13,352 nucleotides of DNA from assembly GCA_009693345.1 (NCBI GenBank), contig SHXL01000060.1, positions 1 to 13,352 on the forward strand, given 5' to 3'. The first letter of the stretch is position 1, and each line of letters starts with the position of its first letter. The notes under the pieces were generated by a model. That model had not been told where the DNA came from. It saw nothing but the letters and a program-made list of their open reading frames with translations, and searched no databases. Of this stretch, positions 5,665-12,743 are shown in pieces. The DNA is from Betaproteobacteria bacterium. Its GTDB lineage: Bacteria; Pseudomonadota; Gammaproteobacteria; Burkholderiales; SG8-39. Both the position numbers and the translations under genes were made by a program.

Positions 5665-7791
5665 CTACGGATCGCGCAGGACGATCAGCGCGTCCAGCGC
5701 GATCGCGCCGTCGGGGCGGGCGAGCAGCGGATTGACGTCGATTTCCTCGACCTGCTCCGCGAAGTCGGCGGCGAATTCTGAGATGCGGGCGATCGCCTCG
5801 CACACCGCATCGAGGTCCGCGGGCGCCGAACCGCGATAGCCCTGCAGCAGCTTGAAGCCCTTCAGGCTCTTGAGCATCCTCAGCGCCTCCGCCTTGCCCA
5901 CCGGCGCGAGCGCGAGCGCGGTGTCGCGCAAGATTTCGACCAGCACGCCCCCCAGGCCCACCAGCAGCACGGGCCCGATCTGCGGGTCGCGCTTGACGCC
6001 GACCACCAGTTCGATGCCGCCCGTCAGCATCGGCTGGACCAGGAATCCTTCCTTCGCCGCCGTCATCGCGTCACAGGCGGCACGCAGCGCCACGGCATCG
6101 CACAGGTCGAGCCTGACCGCGCCAGCTTCGGTCTTGTGCGCGATGTCGCCGTCGGCCTTGAGCACTACCGGATAGCCCAGTTCCGCGGCCGCCGTAACGG
6201 CCTCCTCGGCGTTCCTTGCTTGGCGCTCAGGAACGCAGCGAACACCATATTGGGTGAGGACTGCTTTTGCCTCCCTTTCAGCGAGAACTTTCTTTTTTCC
6301 AAAATTCAAACTGCCAGAAATATTCTTTGACAGGCGCGGCTCCGTCCGCGGCGGCGCCTCATGCCAGCGCTGCCAGGCGGCGATCGCGGCATAACAACGG
6401 TCCAGCGAACGGAACAGGCCCACCTTGTCGTCCGCCTCGTAGGCCTCCGAGCCGGGGCCCTGCAGCCATTCCGACACCCAGACCACCGACACCGGCTTGG
6501 GCTGCTCGCGCGCGAGCGCGGCAATGAAGCTCGCGCGCGCGCTACCCGTCTCGTGCGCAGCCACGCTCATCGCGCACAACAGCACGCCGTACTGCGGGTC
6601 GTCGAGCAATGCGCGGCAGCACTTGCCGTAGGACTCGGGCACGCTCAGCACCTGCCCGGTGGGATCGCAGGGATTGCGCGCGGCGCCGAATTCCGGCACC
6701 ACCGTGCGCAGCACGGCGACGGTCTTCTCCGTGGGCTGCGGCATCGGCACGCCGTGGCGCGCCGCCATGTCGGCGGCGACGATGCCGGCGCCGCCCGAAC
6801 CGGATACGACCGCCACGCCGCGCGCGAGCGGCTTGCCCGAGGCGGCGAAGAATTTCACGTATTCGACCAGCGCCCCGTAGTCATCCACCGCAACGAAGCC
6901 GGCGCGATCGAACAGCGCGCGAAAAGCCGCCGCCGATCCGGCCAGCGAGCCCGTGTGCGAGCGTGCCGCCTCGGCGCCGTCCTCGCTTGCGCCGAGCTTG
7001 TAGACGATCACCGGCTTGCCGGCGCGGCGGGCGAGCGCGCCCGCCTCCAGCAGCCGTTGCGTGCTCGGCACGCCTTCGAACAGGCAGGCGATGGCGCGCA
7101 CGCCGTCATCTTCGGCCATGGCGGCGATCAGGTCGGCGACATCCACGTCCGAGGAATTGCCGACGGAAAAGGAGTAGCGGAACCCGAGGCCGCGCTCCGC
7201 GGCCTGCGCGAGGCAGTAGCCCAACGCGCCGGACTGGCTGACGAACGCGATCGGGCCGAGCCTGCGCGGCATTTTCGCGTACTCGGGGATGAAGCTGACC
7301 CCCGCGCCGAGCTCGTGGTTGACCAGCCCCATGCAATTCGGACCGAGCATCGGCATGTGCGCGGCGCGCGCGATGCCGGCAAGGCGCTGCTGCGCCGCGC
7401 TTTCCGCGTCGCGGCCCATTTCGCCGTAGCCCGAGGCATACACGATCACGCCGCCGGCGCCGGCGGCCGCTGCTTCCCTTAACGCTGCCTCGACGCCCTC
7501 GCGCGGCACTACCAGCGTCACCAGATCGGGCCTGCCCGGCAGCGCGGCGAGCGACGGATAGCAGGCGTACTCGCCGATCTTATGGTGCTTGGGGTTGACC
7601 GGCCAGACGGCGCCGCGGAAATGCGCAAGATTCTCAAGAGTGCGCAGGCCAAAGGAGCCGGCGCGCGGCGAGGCGCCCACGATCGCGATCGAGCGCGGCG
7701 CGATCAACCGATCGAGGTGTGCGCGGGTGTAAATCGGGCGGTCCACCGCGCCTCGCGCAGTCCTGTCTGTTGTTAACATGGAGACCTGCAT
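5665..7791 (-). CDS. Fused NDP-forming acyl-CoA synthetase (acetate-CoA ligase, ADP-forming family)
   Basis: A 708-residue cytoplasmic enzyme of the superfamily that makes an acyl-CoA from acid, CoA and a nucleoside triphosphate through a phospho-histidine intermediate, reversibly in some members. Domains in order: CoA-binding Rossmann domain (about 25-155, with IAIVGASPRAGSFG and GPNCMG), succinyl-CoA-ligase-like domains (about 170-470, with FVSQSGALGYC and the SHTGSLAGS loop holding the likely phosphorylated H279), a linker, and an ATP-grasp domain (about 503-708, with LKADGDIAHKTEAGAV, H552, and EIDVNPLL). Alpha and beta parts are thus fused in one chain. The ATG at 7791 is used; a second ATG at 7779 is equally plausible, and neither has a good ribosome site. 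The start is 15 bp from a divergent SDR gene, and the end is 9 bp from the convergent ABC receptor pseudogene. The acid substrate cannot be told from sequence. Confidence 0.9.
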   Translation of the reverse strand: MQVSMLTTDRTARGAVDRPIYTRAHLDRLIAPRSIAIVGASPRAGSFGLRTLENLAHFRGAVWPVNPKHHKIGEYACYPSLAALPGRPDLVTLVVPREGVEAALREAAAAGAGGVIVYASGYGEMGRDAESAAQQRLAGIARAAHMPMLGPNCMGLVNHELGAGVSFIPEYAKMPRRLGPIAFVSQSGALGYCLAQAAERGLGFRYSFSVGNSSDVDVADLIAAMAEDDGVRAIACLFEGVPSTQRLLEAGALARRAGKPVIVYKLGASEDGAEAARSHTGSLAGSAAAFRALFDRAGFVAVDDYGALVEYVKFFAASGKPLARGVAVVSGSGGAGIVAADMAARHGVPMPQPTEKTVAVLRTVVPEFGAARNPCDPTGQVLSVPESYGKCCRALLDDPQYGVLLCAMSVAAHETGSARASFIAALAREQPKPVSVVWVSEWLQGPGSEAYEADDKVGLFRSLDRCYAAIAAWQRWHEAPPRTEPRLSKNISGSLNFGKKKVLAEREAKAVLTQYGVRCVPERQARNAEEAVTAAAELGYPVVLKADGDIAHKTEAGAVRLDLCDAVALRAACDAMTAAKEGFLVQPMLTGGIELVVGVKRDPQIGPVLLVGLGGVLVEILRDTALALAPVGKAEALRMLKSLKGFKLLQGYRGSAPADLDAVCEAIARISEFAADFAEQVEEIDVNPLLARPDGAIALDALIVLRDP

Positions 7792-7793
7792 AC

Positions 7794-7800
7794 TAGGGGA
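7794..7800 (+). promoter_or_regulatory. Ribosome binding site of the SDR gene in a 15-bp divergent gap
   Basis: Within TAGGGGAG upstream of the ATG at 7807 lies a good Shine-Dalgarno sequence, 6 nt from the start. The gap between this ATG and the divergent acyl-CoA synthetase ATG (7791) is only 15 bp, so promoter elements for each gene must lie inside the coding start of the other. CATACT at 7789-7794 is a possible -10 for the rightward gene, without a good -35. Confidence 0.5.
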
Positions 7801-7806
7801 GCAAAG

Positions 7807-8583
7807 ATGAGTGTCAAGAAGCTTTTCGATCTATCGGGGCGCACCGCGATCATCACGGGCGGCTCGCGCGGCCTCGGCCTGCAGATCGCCGAAGCGCTCG
7901 GCGAAATGGGCGCGAAACTCGCGCTCACGGCGCGCAAGAAAGACGAGCTCGATCACGCCGTCGCGCACCTCGCGAAGAGCGGCGTCGAGGCGCACGCCTA
8001 CGCCTGCGACATCGGCAAGCGCGACAGCATCCCGGGCGTGTTCGACCAGATGCTGGCGAAGCTCGGCCGCGTCGACATTCTCGTCAACAACGCCGGCGCC
8101 ACCTGGGGCGCGCCGGCGGAAGACCATCCGCTCGAGGCCTGGGACAAACTCATCGGCGTGAATCTGGTCGGCAATTTCATCATGGCGCAGCAGGCGGCGA
8201 AGAAGGCGATGATTCCGGCGAAATGGGGCCGCATCGTGAACATCGCCTCCGTCGCGGGGCTGTATGCCAGCGATCCCACGGTGGTGCGCACGGTGTCCTA
8301 CAACGCCACCAAGCACGGCGTGGTCGGCATGACCAAGCAGCTTGCCGCCGAATGGGGCGAGCACGGCATCACCGTCAACGCGATCTGCCCGGGGTTTTTC
8401 CTCTCGAAGATGACGAAGGCCACGCTCGATGTGATGGGCGATGCGATGCGCAAGGCGACGCCGACGCGGCGTCTCGGCGGCCCTGAAGACCTCAAGGGGC
8501 TCGCGGTGCTGCTTGCCTCGGAGGCGTCGCGCCACATCACCGGCCAGGCGATCGCGGTCGACGGCGGTGCGATGCTGATATGA
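7807..8583 (+). CDS. Short-chain dehydrogenase/reductase (FabG or gluconate-5-dehydrogenase-like)
   Basis: A 258-residue classical SDR, a cytoplasmic NAD(P)-dependent alcohol/ketone oxidoreductase. It has the cofactor motif TGGSRGLG (17-24), NNAG (94-97) and the full catalytic tetrad N119, S148, Y165, K169 (YNATK). The C-terminus ITGQAIAVDGGAMLI is the standard SDR ending. The start LFDLSGRTAIITGGSRGLG resembles gluconate 5-dehydrogenase-type and beta-oxidation-type SDRs; the real substrate is unknown. The stop overlaps the thioesterase start (ATGA, 8580-8583), so the two are translationally coupled. With the divergent acyl-CoA synthetase, the context suggests oxidation or reduction of an acyl-CoA intermediate rather than a sugar. 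Confidence 0.93.
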   Translation: MSVKKLFDLSGRTAIITGGSRGLGLQIAEALGEMGAKLALTARKKDELDHAVAHLAKSGVEAHAYACDIGKRDSIPGVFDQMLAKLGRVDILVNNAGATWGAPAEDHPLEAWDKLIGVNLVGNFIMAQQAAKKAMIPAKWGRIVNIASVAGLYASDPTVVRTVSYNATKHGVVGMTKQLAAEWGEHGITVNAICPGFFLSKMTKATLDVMGDAMRKATPTRRLGGPEDLKGLAVLLASEASRHITGQAIAVDGGAMLI

Positions 8584-8999
8584 GCGGCGTGTCCCACATT
8601 CCGCGGGAAACCTACGAATTCACCAAGCACATCCCGTTCTCGGAGCATCTCGAGATCAAGGTGGATGCGCTGGAGAAAGGCATGGCGCGGCTGTCGATGA
8701 CGATCCGGCCCGAATTCATGACCAGCTGGGGCACCGCGCACGGCGGCTCGATCCTCGCGCTGCTCGACATCACGCTGTCGATGGCGGTCCGAACGCTGTA
8801 CGACCCGCCGCGATCGGTCATGACCATCGACTTGAGCACCCAGTTCATCGGCACCACCACCGGCCTCTTGCGCGCTGAAGGGCGCGTCATGAAGGCGGGG
8901 CAATCGACCATCTTCTGCGAAGGCGAAGCGCGCGATGAAAAAGGCGAGCTGGTCGCCAAGGCCATCGGCACCTTCCGGGCCATATCGCCCAAACCGTAG
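8580..8999 (+). CDS. PaaI-type hotdog-fold acyl-CoA thioesterase
   Basis: A 139-residue single hotdog domain, the normal size for PaaI/YdiI-like thioesterases, which hydrolyse acyl-CoA or aryl-CoA to free acid and CoA as cytoplasmic oligomers. The key segment is WGTAHGGSILALLDITLSMA (50-69), with the HGG motif at 54-56 and an acidic residue, D63, in the helix that follows. SVMTIDLSTQFI (79-90) and LLRAEGRVMKAGQSTIFCEG (96-115) match the central strands of the fold. Its ATG overlaps the SDR stop codon. Its gene order (synthetase, dehydrogenase, thioesterase) suggests release or salvage of CoA in the same pathway; the substrate is not known. Confidence 0.9.
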   Translation: MSGVSHIPRETYEFTKHIPFSEHLEIKVDALEKGMARLSMTIRPEFMTSWGTAHGGSILALLDITLSMAVRTLYDPPRSVMTIDLSTQFIGTTTGLLRAEGRVMKAGQSTIFCEGEARDEKGELVAKAIGTFRAISPKP

Positions 9000-9005
9000 C
9001 TTGTC

Positions 9006-9025
9006 GTCCCCGCGCAGGCGGGGAC
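9006..9025. repeat. GC-rich hairpin between convergent genes, resembling a dispersed repeat
   Basis: GTCCCCGC, GCAG, GCGGGGAC forms a perfect 8-bp stem with a 4-nt loop. It lies in the 33-bp gap between the thioesterase stop (8999) and the stop of the Bug receptor on the other strand (9033). There is no T-run on either side, so it is not a textbook intrinsic terminator, but it could slow or end transcription both ways. The wording, with the flanking CGTCCCCGC and GGGGACCCAG, resembles short dispersed repeats common in proteobacterial genomes; this is recalled resemblance. Confidence 0.6.
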
Positions 9026-9032
9026 CCAGCCG

Positions 9033-10007
9033 TTAGTCCGTCGCCTTTATTCCGGCGTCCTTGATGACTTTCGCCCAATGCGGGAGCTCGGCCTTGATCA
9101 GGGCCGCGAATTCCGCGGGCGAGCTGCCGACGATGTCCAGTCCCAGGTCGTCGAACTTCTTGCGGAGATCCGGCAGCGCCAGGACGCGCACGGTTTCGCG
9201 GTGCAGCCGCTCGACGATCGCCGCCGGCGTGCCCGCAGGCGCCATCAGCCCGAACCACGGCACCGCCTCAAAGCCCGGGTAGCCGGACTCGGCCATCGTC
9301 GGTAGATCGGGCGCCGCGCCCGAGCGCTTGAGCGAGGTCACGGCGAACACGCGCAGCTTGCCCTCGCGCGCGAGCGGCATGACGTTCACGACGTTGCAGA
9401 AGCACATTGTCAGGCGGCCGGAAATCAGGTCCGGAACGAGCGCCGTGGTGCCGCGGTAGGCGATCGGCTGCAGGTCCAGCTTCGCCATGTACTTGAACAA
9501 CTCGCCGCCCAGGTGCTGCGAGGTGCCGACTCCGGCATGCCCATACGTGAACTTGCCCGGCTGCGCGCGCACCAGCGCCACCAGCTCGGGCAGGCTCTTC
9601 GCCGGCGTATCGATCGGGACCGCAAGGATGTTCGCCGCGATGAATATCTGGGTGATCGGCGCGAAGTCCTTGACCGGGTCATAGGAAAGCTTTGCATACA
9701 AGCCGGGGCTGACGACAATCGACGAATTGCCGCCCATGAGCAAGGTGTAGCCGTCTGGCGCGGACTTCGCCGCCCGGTCAGTTGCGATGTTGCCGCCGGC
9801 ACCGGTGACGTTCTCGACCACGACCGGCTTGCCCCATGCCTCGGTGAACTTGTCCGCGAGCAGACGTGCGGCGATGTCCGGCGCCACGCCCGGCGTGAAG
9901 CCGACGAGGATGCGGACCGATTTCTCCGGATAACTCGATTGCGCCGCGGCGCCCGCCGCACCCAAGACCAGGTGCAGCAGCGCGAGAAATCCGATTGCCG
10001 CTTTCAT
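9033..10007 (-). CDS. Bug-family (TctC-like) periplasmic substrate-binding receptor, second copy
   Basis: A 324-residue exported receptor of the tripartite tricarboxylate transporter family. The signal peptide is MKAAIGFLALLHLVLGAAG with cleavage near AAA-QSS (about residue 22). The mature start, YPEKSVRILVGFTPGVAPD, departs from the usual PFPPGG by reading GFTPGV, which may alter the ligand pocket. Other family blocks are present: ENVTGAGGNIATDRAAK, SAPDGYTLLMG, YDPVKDFAPITQ, PGKFTYGHAGVGTSQHLGGE, and DLPTMAESGYPGFEA. The ATG at 10007 has a GGAGG ribosome site 6 nt upstream (10014-10018). It is the last gene of the minus-strand operon, 21 bp behind the MFS gene. No TctA or TctB genes are near. 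Ligand unknown. Confidence 0.9.
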   Translation of the reverse strand: MKAAIGFLALLHLVLGAAGAAAQSSYPEKSVRILVGFTPGVAPDIAARLLADKFTEAWGKPVVVENVTGAGGNIATDRAAKSAPDGYTLLMGGNSSIVVSPGLYAKLSYDPVKDFAPITQIFIAANILAVPIDTPAKSLPELVALVRAQPGKFTYGHAGVGTSQHLGGELFKYMAKLDLQPIAYRGTTALVPDLISGRLTMCFCNVVNVMPLAREGKLRVFAVTSLKRSGAAPDLPTMAESGYPGFEAVPWFGLMAPAGTPAAIVERLHRETVRVLALPDLRKKFDDLGLDIVGSSPAEFAALIKAELPHWAKVIKDAGIKATD

Positions 10008-10027
10008 TGCCGTCCTCCCCTGGCAGC

Positions 10028-10049
10028 TTTATACCGCATGGTTTATACC
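10028..10049. repeat. Pair of 8-bp direct repeats TTTATACC at the MFS 3' end
   Basis: TTTATACC occurs at 10028-10035 and 10042-10049, 14 bp apart, spanning the MFS stop codon just upstream of the Bug receptor. On the minus strand each reads GGTATAAA and contains a -10-like TATAAA, so an internal promoter for the receptor is possible, but no matching -35 was found. May be chance. Confidence 0.3.
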
Positions 10050-11273
10050 CTCACGGCCGGACGCATCGAACAACCGGCGCCCGCTCCACAGCCAGGCGAG
10101 CCCCGACGCCTGCACCAGCCACAACCCGCCCAGCGCCCACCCATAGGCCTCCGGAGCGTAGCCGACGGCGGTCTGCGGCCACAGGTTGAGCACCAGCCCC
10201 ACCGCCCACTGGCCGCTGAACATGCCGACGAACACCGCGACGTTCAGCGCCGAGTTCACGCGGCCTGCCATTTCCTTCGAGTAGCGGCGGGAAAAGAGAG
10301 CGTAGGACAGCACCGAAGCCGTGGCGCAGGCGAAGAACCCGCACCACAGCGCGATCGCGCCGGCGCGCACGCCAAGCGCGAGCAGCGCGAGGCAGGCCGA
10401 AGCCGCGGCAATTCCTCCCGCCAGCAGCGGCAGCGTGCTGCGCCCCCGCCGGGTCATGCCGTCGGAGATGCGCCCGAAGCCGAGGTAGGCGACCAGCATC
10501 ACCACGTTGAACAGAAGAAGTGCCTGGGCGACTTCGGCCTGCGTATAGCCGGCGACGTCGCGCAGCCAGGTGGCCACCCAGAGGGTGCCGAGCGACACCG
10601 CGGCCATCTGGCTCGAGCAGATGCACAGCGCCATGCGCCAGAACGCCGGATCGCGCGCGAGCGACGCAAATTCGCGCAACTGGGCCGGCAGCGGCGACGC
10701 GCGGCGGGCCGAGGTTTTCTCCGGAACAACCGCGAACAACACCAGGCTGACCGTCACCGTCAGCCCGACGATGACATAGAACACCTCGCGCCAGTGCAGC
10801 ACGCGCAGCACGAACTCGAGCGGCACCGTCACCATGATCGCGCCGAGCATGCCGGAGGCGAACGCGATGCCGTTCATGGTCGCGAGGCGCTCGGCCGGAT
10901 ACCACAGCGCGAAGGCCGAGAACGAGGACATCAGGCAGCCGGAAACGCCCAGGCCGATCAAGGCACGGGCGAGCGTCAGCCCGGTGGTCGATCCGGCCAG
11001 GGCAAACCACAAGCCGCCGGACGCGGCCACCATGAGCAGCGTCGCGTTGACGCGCCGCGGGCCGTAGCGGTCGAGCAGCACGCCCAGCGGCAACTGGAAC
11101 AGAGCGAAGGAGAAGAAGTAGATGCCGCTCAGCAGCCCCAGGCCGGCCGCGGACAGCCCGAACTCGCGCACCAGCTCCGGCCCGATGATCGCGTTGACCG
11201 ACCGGTAGACGTACGAAACGAAATACCCCGCCAGGAACGGCAGGGTGACCCTGAAAAAGAGGCTGGTCCCTAT
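10029..11273 (-). CDS. Major facilitator superfamily transporter with no ordinary start codon
   Basis: An inner-membrane transporter of about 414 residues with roughly 12 hydrophobic segments. The first helix follows SLFFRVTLPFLAGYFVSYVY; the loop 2-3 motif A is GVLLDRYGPRR (about 64-74), diagnostic of the superfamily; helices continue to LWLVQASGLAWLW near the C-terminus. The family usually begins a few residues before the FRVTLPF segment, but no ATG, GTG or TTG exists there. The best-placed codon is ATA at 11273-11271, which overlaps the upstream SDR stop as AUAG, like the usual AUGA coupling. The first in-frame GTG, about residue 35, would remove helix 1. The frame is open upstream into the SDR gene, but that stretch is not MFS-like. 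Either AUA is used, or the start has been lost. Substrate unknown; the operon suggests the compound handled by the SDR and GST. Confidence 0.75.
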   Translation of the reverse strand: MGTSLFFRVTLPFLAGYFVSYVYRSVNAIIGPELVREFGLSAAGLGLLSGIYFFSFALFQLPLGVLLDRYGPRRVNATLLMVAASGGLWFALAGSTTGLTLARALIGLGVSGCLMSSFSAFALWYPAERLATMNGIAFASGMLGAIMVTVPLEFVLRVLHWREVFYVIVGLTVTVSLVLFAVVPEKTSARRASPLPAQLREFASLARDPAFWRMALCICSSQMAAVSLGTLWVATWLRDVAGYTQAEVAQALLLFNVVMLVAYLGFGRISDGMTRRGRSTLPLLAGGIAAASACLALLALGVRAGAIALWCGFFACATASVLSYALFSRRYSKEMAGRVNSALNVAVFVGMFSGQWAVGLVLNLWPQTAVGYAPEAYGWALGGLWLVQASGLAWLWSGRRLFDASGREGINHAV

Positions 11274-12040
11274 TTCTCCGCCTTCGGAGCGAGCGCGATT
11301 TCCCTGCCGCCGAGCAGTATGCGATTCCAGGTGGGCGAAATCACGATCTCGTTCAGGCAGACATGCGGCGGCATTTCGGCAACGAAGCGGATGGTGCGGC
11401 CAAGATCTTCTGGCTTGAGCATGCGGTCGATGTCCTGCTGCGCCGGCGGCACCGGACGCGTCTTCAGCAGCGGGGTCGCGACCTCGCCCGGGTAGATCAC
11501 GCAGCCGCGGATTCCGTGCATGCCCTCTTCGAGGTTGAGGTGGTGGGTGATCGTGGCAAGCGCGTGCTTGCTCGCGCCGTAGGCCACGCCGCCCAGATAG
11601 CCGATCCAGCGGCCGAGCCACGACGAGATGTTGATCACGAGCCCGCCTTTCTGCGAGCGCATCGCCGGCAGCACGGCGGTGGTGCAATAGAGCGCACCAT
11701 TGAGATTGATGCCGATCACCTTGTCCCAGTCGTCCGGGGTGAGATCCTTGTAGAGGCGCTTCGGCACGTTCAGGCCGGCGCTGTTCACAAGCACGTCGCA
11801 ACGGCCGTGGCGCGCGAGCAGTTCTTTTGCCGCCTGCGCCACCTGCTTCTTGTCGGCGACGTCGAGCAGAATTGCCTCGGCATCGCCGAGCGCCTTGAGC
11901 TGTTTTTCCGCTTCACGAAGGGTTTTTTCAGTCCTCCCGGAAATGACAACCCGCGCTCCCGCTTTCACCAATTCACGCGCGCCGGCAAGACCGATGCCCG
12001 ACCCGCCTCCGGTGATCCACGCAACCTTACCGCTTAGCAT
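11270..12040 (-). CDS. Short-chain dehydrogenase/reductase of the NADP-dependent YdfG-like type
   Basis: A 256-residue classical SDR with TGGGSGIG (10-17), NSAG (86-89, in place of the common NNAG) and the catalytic set N112, S140, Y154 and K158 (YGASK). VVISGRTEKTL after the second strand has an Arg suited to NADP binding. The C-terminus, LNEIVISPTWNRIL, is like that of serine/3-hydroxy-acid dehydrogenase-type SDRs. The ATG at 12040 lies inside the end of the GST gene (14-bp overlap) and has no ribosome site, so translation is probably coupled. Its own stop overlaps the likely MFS start. Likely oxidises or reduces a hydroxyl or keto group on the substrate of the operon; which one is unknown. 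Confidence 0.92.
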   Translation of the reverse strand: MLSGKVAWITGGGSGIGLAGARELVKAGARVVISGRTEKTLREAEKQLKALGDAEAILLDVADKKQVAQAAKELLARHGRCDVLVNSAGLNVPKRLYKDLTPDDWDKVIGINLNGALYCTTAVLPAMRSQKGGLVINISSWLGRWIGYLGGVAYGASKHALATITHHLNLEEGMHGIRGCVIYPGEVATPLLKTRPVPPAQQDIDRMLKPEDLGRTIRFVAEMPPHVCLNEIVISPTWNRILLGGREIALAPKAEK

Positions 12041-12728
12041 ATTGCGTGGAGCCGAACAGGTTTTCCTTTTGCTCCTTGGTCATTTCGCCGACACGGCGCG
12101 CGTCCTTCAGGACTTCCAGTGCGCGCTTCACCGCCGGGCGCTCGAGGATTGCGTCGCGCCAGCGCTTGAGCACGGGGTACTCGCCGATCTCGACCCCCTG
12201 GCGCTCGGGAAACCGCAGCCACGGCACGGTGGCCATGTCGGCGATGGTGTATTCCTCGCAGGCGAGATATTTCGATTCCTTCAGGCGGCGGTCGATCACC
12301 ATGTACAGCCGGTTCGCCTCGTTCTTGTAGCGGTTCATGGCGTAGGGGATCTTTTCCGGCGCGTAGCCGAGGAAATGATGCGCCTGGCCGAGCATCGGGC
12401 CGACATGCCCCATCTGGAACATGGTCCACTGCATCACCTGCCAGCGCTGGCGCAGGTCCTGCGGCAGGAAGTGGCCGGTTTTCGAGGCGAGGTAGAACAG
12501 CATCGCGCCGGATTCGGCGAGCGCGAAAGGCCTGCCTTTCCCCTCCGGCCCGTCGGTGTCGATCATCGCCGGCATCTTGTTGTTGGGCGAGATCTTGAGG
12601 AAATCGGGCTTGAACTGGTCGCCGACGCCGATGTCGACCGGGTGCACGTTGTAGGGTGTGCCCGTCTCCTCGAGCATGATGTGGACTTTGTGGCCGTTTG
12701 GCGTCGGCCATGTGTAGAGCTCAATCAT
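12027..12728 (-). CDS. Glutathione S-transferase of the Nu class (YfcG/YghU-like disulfide-bond oxidoreductase)
   Basis: A 233-residue cytoplasmic GST. The N-terminal thioredoxin-like domain begins MIELYTWPTPNGHKVHIMLE, with T9 and N11 at the positions that activate glutathione in the Nu-class enzyme YfcG. SPNNKMP (47-53, cis-Pro 53) and ESG (72-74) form the glutathione site. The C-terminal helical domain has GPMLGQAHHF (110-119), IPYAMNRYKNE and the N-capping YTIADMATVPW segment (160-170). Nu-class enzymes reduce disulfides, and some act as glutathione lyases in aryl-ether breakdown. A ribosome site GAGGT lies 6 nt before the ATG (12735-12739). It follows the upstream oxidoreductase by 15 bp and overlaps the SDR by 14 bp. 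Confidence 0.92.
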   Translation of the reverse strand: MIELYTWPTPNGHKVHIMLEETGTPYNVHPVDIGVGDQFKPDFLKISPNNKMPAMIDTDGPEGKGRPFALAESGAMLFYLASKTGHFLPQDLRQRWQVMQWTMFQMGHVGPMLGQAHHFLGYAPEKIPYAMNRYKNEANRLYMVIDRRLKESKYLACEEYTIADMATVPWLRFPERQGVEIGEYPVLKRWRDAILERPAVKRALEVLKDARRVGEMTKEQKENLFGSTQYAKR

Positions 12729-12743
12729 GGAATTACCTCAGGG

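Noticed and set aside
9513..11495. A 660-codon open frame on the plus strand
   Set aside because: It lies antisense to the MFS, Bug and SDR genes, is rich in Arg, His and Gln as expected from high-GC shadow frames, and resembles no family.
11274..11801. N-terminal extension of the MFS frame upstream into the SDR gene (590 codons in total)
   Set aside because: The extra part is Arg/Ala/His-rich, not membrane-like, and is fully overlapped by the well-supported SDR in another frame.
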